Shown here piece by piece: positions 59,140-64,000 of a DNA stretch of 64,000 nt. How positions within the stretch are numbered: position 1 is the stretch's first letter; each line of letters opens with the position of its first letter. The position numbers were made by a program, and so were the translations under genes. The notes under the pieces are model-generated. The model was not told the origin of the DNA. It ran no database searches and saw nothing but the letters and a program-made list of their open reading frames with translations. The DNA is from Nocardioides sp. Root240 (GTDB lineage Bacteria; Actinomycetota; Actinomycetes; Propionibacteriales; Nocardioidaceae). Location: positions 465,801 through 529,800 of the forward strand of contig NZ_LMIT01000010.1 in assembly GCF_001428825.1 (NCBI RefSeq), in the 5' to 3' direction.

Positions 59140-60033
59140 TCAACGCCAGACGCGCACCCAGTCGACGCTCATGGTCGCCGAGGTGGGCGTGTCCGCGACG
59201 ACGCTGTTCCAGCCGCCGCCGAACACCTGGGTCATCACGAGGTAGAACGGCTGGTCGAACGGAGCCGAGCCGGCGAGCGGGGAGGCGTCGAGCCACGAGT
59301 GCTCGAAGCAGACCCGGTCGTCGTAGAGGAAGCGCATCGAGGTCGACGTCCACTCCACCGCGTAGTCGTGGAACTGGCTGCTCGCGCCGGCCACGGGGCA
59401 GTTGAAGCCGGTGCTCTGCAGCGGGTTCTCGCCGGTGTAGTGGACCGACGGGTAGACCTTCCCGGGGTCGCCGCTGAACCACTCGGCGACGTCGATCTCG
59501 CCCGAGGCCGGCCAGGCGCCGTAGGTGTGCTGCTGCGGGTAGAGCCACAGGGCGGAGTGGATGCCCTGGATGGTGGTCTCGGGCATCCTGGCCCGGAACT
59601 CGAAGCGGCCGTAGGTCTGGCTGAACTTGCCGTACCCGACGACGGTCGCCGCGCTGATGTCGGTGGTGAAGGCGCCGTACGGGCTCTGGCACACGAACGG
59701 GGCCGACTCCTTGCGGACGGTCAGCCGGAGCACGCCGGACCCGACGGACACGTTGTCCGGGTCGTCGACGTAGCAGCCCTCGTTCTGGCCCACCGGGACG
59801 CCGGTCACCGAGGTGTCCTGGACCATCCACTTGGTGCGGTCGAGCGCGCTGCCGTCGAAGTTGTCCTCGAACGAGCAGGTGTAGCGGCCGCCGCCCGGCT
59901 TGGCGAGGCGCTCGCCGCCGCAGGCCTGCTGCTTGGGCGGCGCGGCCGACGTGGGCGCGGTCGCGACCGGCGCGAGCGCAGTGACGGATGCCGTGATCGC
60001 ACCGACGGCGCACAGCAGACGAAGACGCAGCAT
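59140..60033 (-). CDS. Secreted glycoside hydrolase family 16 enzyme
   Basis: A 297-residue exported beta-glucanase-like protein. Signal peptide MLRLRLLCAVGAITASVTAL with cleavage near TSAAP. The GH16 active site ASGEIDVAEWF carries the nucleophile Glu179, Asp181 and acid/base Glu184 (ExDxxE without the extra Met of kappa-carrageenase-type subgroups). ALWLYPQQHTYGAWP and the C-terminal MSVDWVRVW are also typical. Substrate is probably a beta-1,3- or mixed-linkage glucan, but subfamily is not determined. GGAAGG precedes the ATG. The 113-bp leader to the divergent gene is rich in GC hairpins. Confidence 0.9.
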   Translation of the reverse strand: MLRLRLLCAVGAITASVTALAPVATAPTSAAPPKQQACGGERLAKPGGGRYTCSFEDNFDGSALDRTKWMVQDTSVTGVPVGQNEGCYVDDPDNVSVGSGVLRLTVRKESAPFVCQSPYGAFTTDISAATVVGYGKFSQTYGRFEFRARMPETTIQGIHSALWLYPQQHTYGAWPASGEIDVAEWFSGDPGKVYPSVHYTGENPLQSTGFNCPVAGASSQFHDYAVEWTSTSMRFLYDDRVCFEHSWLDASPLAGSAPFDQPFYLVMTQVFGGGWNSVVADTPTSATMSVDWVRVWR

Positions 60034-60146
60034 GATGGAACCTTCCCCCCGGGGTCCCCGACGCCCGGCCCCGACGGGGCTCTCCTGAGCGACGGCAACA
60101 AGTTTCAGGGGAGATCCTTGCCCAGCCGGAGTGATCTCGGCCATAC

Positions 60147-60947
60147 ATGGAAGCCCGGAATGAGATGACCCGAACGAACCATCACCACACATCGGTCGGG
60201 CGACCCCTTGCCGACGACCTCGGACACCCGGTCCCGCTGACCGCTCCGGCCCGCCGGATCGTGTCCCTCGTGCCCTCCATCACCGAGGCGCTGGCGACCG
60301 ACGTCCCCGACCGCCTGGTCGGCGCCACGGACTGGTGCACCCACCCGGCCGACCTCGACGTCACCCGTGTCCGGGGCACCAAGAACCCCGACCTGGCCGC
60401 CCTCCGCGCGCTCGAGCCCGACCTCGTGGTCGCCAACAAGGAGGAGAACCGCGAGCTCGACGTACGCCGGCTGCGCGACGCCGGGGTGGCGGTCTGGGTG
60501 ACCGACATCGAGACGGTCCCGCAGGCACTCGACTCCCTCGACCGCCTGTACGACGAGGCGCTCGGTCTCGCCCGGCCGACATGGCTGGAGGCGGCGCGGT
60601 CCCGGTGGTCGGGCCCGGTCCCGGAGGCACGTGGCCGGGCCGTCGTCCCGGTCTGGCGGGACCCCTGGCTGGTCGTCGGGCCGCGCACCTACACCGGCGA
60701 CCTGCTCCGCCGGCTCGGCTGGGTGAACGCCTTCGACGACGGCCCCGACCGGTACCCGACCGTGCCGCTGGGCGCGATCGACCGGGACGACGTCGACCTG
60801 GTGCTGCTGCCCGACGAGCCGTACGTGTTCACCGAGGACGACGGGCCCGAGGCCTTCACGAAGGTGCCGACGAGGCTGGTGTCGGGGCGGCTGCTGACCT
60901 GGTACGGACCGGCCATGGTCGAGGCCCACGACACGCTCGCGGACTGA
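60147..60947 (+). CDS. BtuF-like helical-backbone metal receptor without signal peptide
   Basis: A 266-residue protein of the ABC-transporter substrate-binding fold for cobalamin or iron chelates: RIVSLVPSITEALA, LVGATDWCTHPADL, GTKNPDLAALRALEPDLVVANKEEN and DVDLVLLPDEPYVFTEDD. It has neither signal peptide nor lipobox, so it is cytosolic, and no permease or ATPase gene is adjacent. An alternative start is ATG 60165, with GGAATGAG upstream. A short HHH lies near the N-terminus. It may bind a corrinoid inside the cell; IcmF, which needs B12, is 5 kb away, but a link is speculation. Confidence 0.8.
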   Translation: MEARNEMTRTNHHHTSVGRPLADDLGHPVPLTAPARRIVSLVPSITEALATDVPDRLVGATDWCTHPADLDVTRVRGTKNPDLAALRALEPDLVVANKEENRELDVRRLRDAGVAVWVTDIETVPQALDSLDRLYDEALGLARPTWLEAARSRWSGPVPEARGRAVVPVWRDPWLVVGPRTYTGDLLRRLGWVNAFDDGPDRYPTVPLGAIDRDDVDLVLLPDEPYVFTEDDGPEAFTKVPTRLVSGRLLTWYGPAMVEAHDTLAD

Positions 60948-60991
60948 CCCGCCCAGGCACCGTGCGAGGCCCCGCCTCGAGCACTGTCATG

Positions 60992-61012
60992 GGTGTCACA
61001 GGCTGTGACACC
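60992..61012. promoter_or_regulatory. Inverted repeat upstream of a small gene
   Basis: GGTGTCACA-GGC-TGTGACACC has perfect 9-bp arms. It lies 56 bp before the small gene at 61068 and 45 bp after the BtuF-like stop. It may be an operator or a weak terminator; it is not the CRP arrangement (TGTGA-N6-TCACA). Confidence 0.4.
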
Positions 61013-61067
61013 AATTCGTAACCGATGGGCCGGATTGCCGAAACCTCACGGGCGCACAGTGGAGGAC

Positions 61068-61301
61068 ATGAAGAAGACGACCTCCCCTGAGACCCAGACC
61101 GGCCGTCACCTCGAGAGCGTCGGCACGAACCCTGCCGACGCCGTCGAGACTGATGCCGTTGCTCGCGCCGTTGCCCGCCGGGCCGCCCTCCGCGACCGTC
61201 ACGCCCAGAACCTCACCCGGCTGATGGACCAGCGCAGCGACCTGCGCGGAGTGAACTCGCTCGCCGACTTCGTCGACGACGCCGTCCGCTGGACCGCCTG
61301 A
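61068..61301 (+). CDS. Small hypothetical protein
   Basis: A 77-residue basic-acidic helical protein (MKKTTSPETQTGRHLES, central AVARAVARRAALRDRHAQNLTRLMDQRSDL) with no membrane segment. The ATG has GGAGG 4 nt upstream, supporting translation. I recognise no family. A 9-bp-arm inverted repeat upstream and a 23-bp-stem hairpin downstream suggest a separate transcript. Confidence 0.65.
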   Translation: MKKTTSPETQTGRHLESVGTNPADAVETDAVARAVARRAALRDRHAQNLTRLMDQRSDLRGVNSLADFVDDAVRWTA

Positions 61302-61332
61302 CCCTCGATCCCCCACCCCCCGACCGCCGCAA

Positions 61333-61382
61333 GGGACGTCATGCGAACCGGTCGCTCCGGCGACCGCTTCGCATGACGTCCC
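61333..61382. terminator. Bidirectional hairpin terminator
   Basis: Arms 61333-61355 (GGGACGTCATGCGAA...) and 61360-61382 pair over 23 bp with one mismatch and a 4-nt loop, between the convergent small gene and the HerA-like gene. Confidence 0.82.
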
Positions 61383-61391
61383 CGCCGTTCT

Positions 61392-63041
61392 TCAGCGCCG
61401 GCGGCGCGCGGTGCCGAACATGCCGCGGGCGATCTCGGCCGCGGCGGTGCGCATGAACTGCTTGAACGCCGACGACTTCACGACGTCCTTGACGATCTCG
61501 CCGGCGCCACCGCCGTCGTCCTTCCTCCTCGCCTCCGCCTTCTTCGCGGCCGGCTTGTCGGCGGCCTCCTCCTCGGCCTTCGCCTTCTCGGCGGCCGCGG
61601 CACCGTCCTCGAGCTTCTTGGCGAGGATCTCCCGGGCGGACTCGCGGTCGACGACCTCGGCGTACCTCGCGTAGCGCGGGCTGGCCTTGACGGTCGCCTC
61701 CATCGACTCGGCACTGCTCGGCGCCATCAGCGACTCGGGAGCCCGCAGCCGCGTCCAGGCCACCGGGGTCGGCGCGCCCTTCTCGCCCATCACCGTCACG
61801 ATCGCCTCGCCGATGCCGAGCGTCGTGATGACCTCGCCGAGGTCGGCGTACGCGCTCTTCGGGTAGGTGTTGACGGTGGCCTTGAGCGCCTTCGCGTCGT
61901 TGGGCGTGTGCGCGCGGAGCTGGTGCTGGACGCGGGAGCCGAGCTGCGCCAGCACGTCGTCGGGCACGTCGGTCGGGCTCTGCGTCACGAAGAAGACGCC
62001 GACGCCCTTCGACCGGATCAGCCGCACCGTCTGGGCGATCGACTCCAGGAACGGCTTCGAGGCGTCCTTGAACAGCAGGTGGGCCTCGTCGAAGAAGAAC
62101 ACCAGCTTCGGCTTGTCCACGTCGCCCACCTCGGGCAGGTCGTGGAAGAGGTCCGCGAGCAGCCACGTCAGGAAGGTCGAGAAGATCGCCGGCCGGTCCT
62201 GCAGGTTCGGCAGCTCGACCAGGCTGACCAGGCCGCGGCCGTCGGGCGCCTGCTGGAGGAGGTCGGCGGAGTCGAACTCCGGCTCCCCGAAGAACGCCTC
62301 GGCGCCCTGGTCGGCGAACGCGATCAGCTCGCGCAGGATCACGCCCGCGGTCGCGGCGGACAGTCCCCCGAGCTCCTTCAGGTCGGCCTTGCCCTCCTCG
62401 CTCGTCAGGTGCTGGACGACGGCGCGCAGGTCCTGGAGGTCGAGCAGCGGCAGGCCCTGCTTGTCGGCGTAGTGGAAGACCAGGCCCAGGCTGGACTCCT
62501 GGGTGTCGTTGAGGCCGAGGACCCGGCTGAGCAGGATCGGGCCGAAGGACGTCACCGTCACCCGGACCGGGATGCCGGTGCCCTGGCCACCGAGCGCGTA
62601 GTACTCGACCGGGAACGCGGTCGCCTTCCAGTCCTGGCCCACCGACTTCGTGCGCGCGAGCAGCTTGTCGTTGGCCTCGCCGGCGGTGGCGATGCCGGAC
62701 AGGTCGCCCTTGATGTCGGCGGCGAAGACCGGGACGCCGTTCGCGCTGAGCTGCTCGGCGAGCAGCTGGAGGGTCTTGGTCTTGCCCGTTCCGGTCGCGC
62801 CGGCCACCAGGCCGTGCCGGTTGAGCATCCCGAGCGGGATCCGGATCGTGCTGCCGCTCAGCTGGTCGGGGCCCACCATCAGGCCGCCGAGCTCGAGGGC
62901 GGGACCCTCGAACGCGTAGCCGGGGGCGACGGCCTCCTCGACGGGATTCGTGGCGGCGGGTACTGCCTCGGCGGCAGGCGCTGCCTCGGCGGCGGGGGTC
63001 TCGGGTGCGGGCGTCTCTCCGGGCGTCTGCTCCTGCGTCAT
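61392..63041 (-). CDS. HerA-like ATPase (DUF853)
   Basis: A 549-residue P-loop ATPase of the HerA/FtsK-related DUF853 family. After an Ala/Pro/Glu-rich N-terminus of 40 residues come Walker A GATGTGKT (81-88), ADIKGDLSGIA, Walker B VFFFDEAHLLF, and FVTQSPTDVPDDVLAQLGSRVQHQLRAHTP with the arginine-finger region. A charged Ala/Lys/Glu linker leads to a basic C-terminus ending RRRR. Family members are annotated as helicase-like, but their DNA role is not well established. It is divergent from the gene at 63099 with 57 bp between. Confidence 0.88.
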   Translation of the reverse strand: MTQEQTPGETPAPETPAAEAAPAAEAVPAATNPVEEAVAPGYAFEGPALELGGLMVGPDQLSGSTIRIPLGMLNRHGLVAGATGTGKTKTLQLLAEQLSANGVPVFAADIKGDLSGIATAGEANDKLLARTKSVGQDWKATAFPVEYYALGGQGTGIPVRVTVTSFGPILLSRVLGLNDTQESSLGLVFHYADKQGLPLLDLQDLRAVVQHLTSEEGKADLKELGGLSAATAGVILRELIAFADQGAEAFFGEPEFDSADLLQQAPDGRGLVSLVELPNLQDRPAIFSTFLTWLLADLFHDLPEVGDVDKPKLVFFFDEAHLLFKDASKPFLESIAQTVRLIRSKGVGVFFVTQSPTDVPDDVLAQLGSRVQHQLRAHTPNDAKALKATVNTYPKSAYADLGEVITTLGIGEAIVTVMGEKGAPTPVAWTRLRAPESLMAPSSAESMEATVKASPRYARYAEVVDRESAREILAKKLEDGAAAAEKAKAEEEAADKPAAKKAEARRKDDGGGAGEIVKDVVKSSAFKQFMRTAAAEIARGMFGTARRRR

Positions 63042-63098
63042 GTCCGGAACTCTAAGCCGAACATGGTGTCGCAGGTCAGACCCGTAGACTCCGAAGCC

Positions 63099-63395
63099 GT
63101 GATCTTCAAGCGTGTGGGGATCGGGCGTCCCTACCCCGATCACGGACTCACCTCCAAGGGCTGGGCCGCCGTCCCCCCGCGCCAGGTCCGCCTCGACGAG
63201 CTGGTGACGACCAAGGACACGCTGCAGCTGACGTCGCTGCTCGACGAGGACTCGACCTTCTACGGTGACCTCTTCGCCCACGTGGTGTTGTGGAGGGGTG
63301 AGTACTACCTGGAGGACGGGCTGCACCGCGCCCTGCGCGCGGCCCTGCAGCAGCGCAACGTCCTCCACGCCCGCGTGATCCGGATGGAAGGCTGA
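63099..63395 (+). CDS. Conserved actinobacterial small protein (ParB-like/VapB-annotated type)
   Basis: A 98-residue protein starting at GTG 63099 (VIFKRVGIGRPYPDHGL). The text QVRLDELVTTKDTLQLTSLLDEDSTFYGDLFAHVVLWRGEYYLEDGLHRALRAALQQRNVLHARV is highly conserved among actinobacteria, with the EDGLHRALRAAL segment resembling ParB/Srx-type nucleotide-binding loops. Databases often call it a VapB-family antitoxin, without a toxin beside it; I do not trust that. It sits 5 bp upstream of the LytR_C gene. Confidence 0.7.
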   Translation: MIFKRVGIGRPYPDHGLTSKGWAAVPPRQVRLDELVTTKDTLQLTSLLDEDSTFYGDLFAHVVLWRGEYYLEDGLHRALRAALQQRNVLHARVIRMEG

Positions 63396-63400
63396 CGACG

Positions 63401-63937
63401 ATGGACGGTCTCGACGTCAGGGACGGCAGCCGCTCGGCGATGACCCTCGCCGTGCTGGCAGTGGTGTTCCTGGCCGGCGTGGCGTGGGCGTGGTCCCGCG
63501 TGACCGAGCCGTTCCCGGAGAAGGTCGAGGCCGCCCCGTGCACCGAGACGCTGATCTCGGCCGGTGACGACGTCGCACCCCCGCAGGTGATGGTGACCGT
63601 CCTCAACGCCGGCGGCGCCAACGGCCTGGCCGGCAAGACGATGGACAAGCTGGTCGGCTTCGGCTTCGGCGCCGGCAAGACCGGCAACGCCCCGACCAAC
63701 ACCGGACCGGTGTCCGCGCAGGTGTGGGCGGACGACCCCGACGACCCGGCTGCGGTGCTGCTGGCGTCGTACCTGGGGCGGGGGGTGGAGATCGTCGACC
63801 AGCCGTCCGGCTACCCGGGCATGACGATCGTGGTCGGCAAGCGGTTCAACGGCGTCAGGAAGGGCCACCCGACGGTGACCGCCAAGAAGGACGCCTACGT
63901 CTGTACGCCGCCGCTCAGCTCAAACCCGGATGTTTGA
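63401..63937 (+). CDS. LytR C-terminal-domain membrane protein
   Basis: A 178-residue protein with one N-terminal membrane helix (AMTLAVLAVVFLAGVAWAW) and an exported LytR_C domain (VMVTVLNAGGANGLAGKTMDKLVGFGFGAG, ending MTIVVGKRF). The catalytic LytR-CpsA-Psr domain is absent, so it is a stand-alone LytR_C protein at the cell wall. It is coupled to the preceding small gene. Two Cys (PCTET, YVCTP) could form a disulfide. Confidence 0.85.
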   Translation: MDGLDVRDGSRSAMTLAVLAVVFLAGVAWAWSRVTEPFPEKVEAAPCTETLISAGDDVAPPQVMVTVLNAGGANGLAGKTMDKLVGFGFGAGKTGNAPTNTGPVSAQVWADDPDDPAAVLLASYLGRGVEIVDQPSGYPGMTIVVGKRFNGVRKGHPTVTAKKDAYVCTPPLSSNPDV

Positions 63938-63939
63938 TG

Positions 63940-64000
63940 GCTCGCTGCGCTCGCATGTCGCGCCGCCTGCCAACGCCGTTTCTTCCTCCCCCGCTCGCTC
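63940..64000. repeat. Dispersed intergenic element, copy 2 (cut by window edge)
   Basis: CGCTGCGCTCGCATGTCGCGCCGCC followed by GCCGTTTCTTCCTCCCCCGCTC resembles the minus strand of 47020-47110. It follows the LytR_C gene stop directly. Confidence 0.55.

Noticed and set aside
60034..60146. Possible riboswitch (c-di-AMP type) in the GC-rich leader of the GH16 gene
   Set aside because: Hairpins are visible (GCCCCGTCGGGGC, GGGGACCCC), but I cannot align the leader to the conserved core of any riboswitch. A covariance-model search would decide.
60992..61012. CRP/GlxR site at the TCACA-N3-TGTGA palindrome
   Set aside because: CRP-type sites read TGTGA-N6-TCACA; here the half-sites are in the opposite order.
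63099..63395. VapB antitoxin of a toxin-antitoxin pair
   Set aside because: No toxin gene is adjacent and the sequence lacks an obvious ribbon-helix-helix or AbrB DNA-binding N-terminus; the neighbour is a LytR_C protein.

Overview
The window is chromosomal DNA from a high-GC actinobacterium. Dense GC-rich codons, many GTG starts, 4-nt ATGA/GTGA overlaps, ESX/type VII-type small proteins, a branched-chain 2-oxoacid dehydrogenase set, a fused isobutyryl-CoA mutase (IcmF) and an ECF42-type sigma factor with a DGPF-family partner fit Nocardioidaceae, most likely Nocardioides; this placement is inference from gene content. I saw no tRNA, rRNA, CRISPR array, transposase or integrase. No gene-free stretch exceeds 300 bases.

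Layout. 1-7.8 kb (mostly minus): a membrane HdrD-like Fe-S reductase with a repeated S-(L/M)-F-D tail (C-terminus off the left edge) and a possible iron box; a secreted M19-like metalloprotein; and a four-gene ESX-accessory operon (lipoprotein, YbaB-like, EspC-like, WXG-like) with no secretion machinery beside it. 7.9-11 kb (plus): an M1 metallopeptidase lipoprotein, then a secreted protein with a KstR-like operator 9 bp before its start.

11-32.5 kb is the most interesting part, a nucleobase/cyclic-amide catabolic island: type III CoA-transferase, barbiturase/cyanurate-hydrolase-family ring-opening enzyme, carbamate kinase, NmrA-like protein, hydantoinase/oxoprolinase subunits HyuB and HyuA, amidase, CoxG, a three-subunit molybdenum hydroxylase, an NCS2 uracil-type permease, a PucR regulator, and DUF2877-FdrA-DUF1116. 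The last three are the families assigned in E. coli to oxamate carbamoyltransferase. I propose an ATP-conserving route: pyrimidine uptake, oxidation to a barbiturate, ring opening to ureidomalonate, phosphorolysis to malonamate plus carbamoyl phosphate, then ATP from carbamate kinase; amidase and CoA-transferase would finish the carbon skeleton. A palindrome GGCA-N5-TGCC sits in front of several of these units and may be the PucR operator.

32.5-38.7 kb: an 87-bp palindrome, a shortened Ser/Thr kinase lacking its activation segment, a GAF-GGDEF protein, and bkdC-bkdB-bkdA. 38.8-47 kb (minus): a cluster of two transglutaminase-like proteins, a circularly permuted ATP-grasp/alpha-E fusion and a zinc metallopeptidase, resembling predicted peptide ligation/cleavage systems. 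47-51 kb: two Pro/Asp-rich single-pass membrane proteins, a GntR/FCD regulator, a holin-fold membrane protein and an LMW phosphatase. 50.2-55 kb: a 3-hydroxyacyl-CoA dehydrogenase, a MarR regulator and icmF sharing the operator TAGGACGTCCTA. 55-64 kb: DGPF protein plus ECF42 sigma factor, MFS transporter, hot-dog thioesterase-like protein, GH16 hydrolase, a BtuF-like protein without signal peptide, a HerA-like ATPase and a LytR_C-domain protein.
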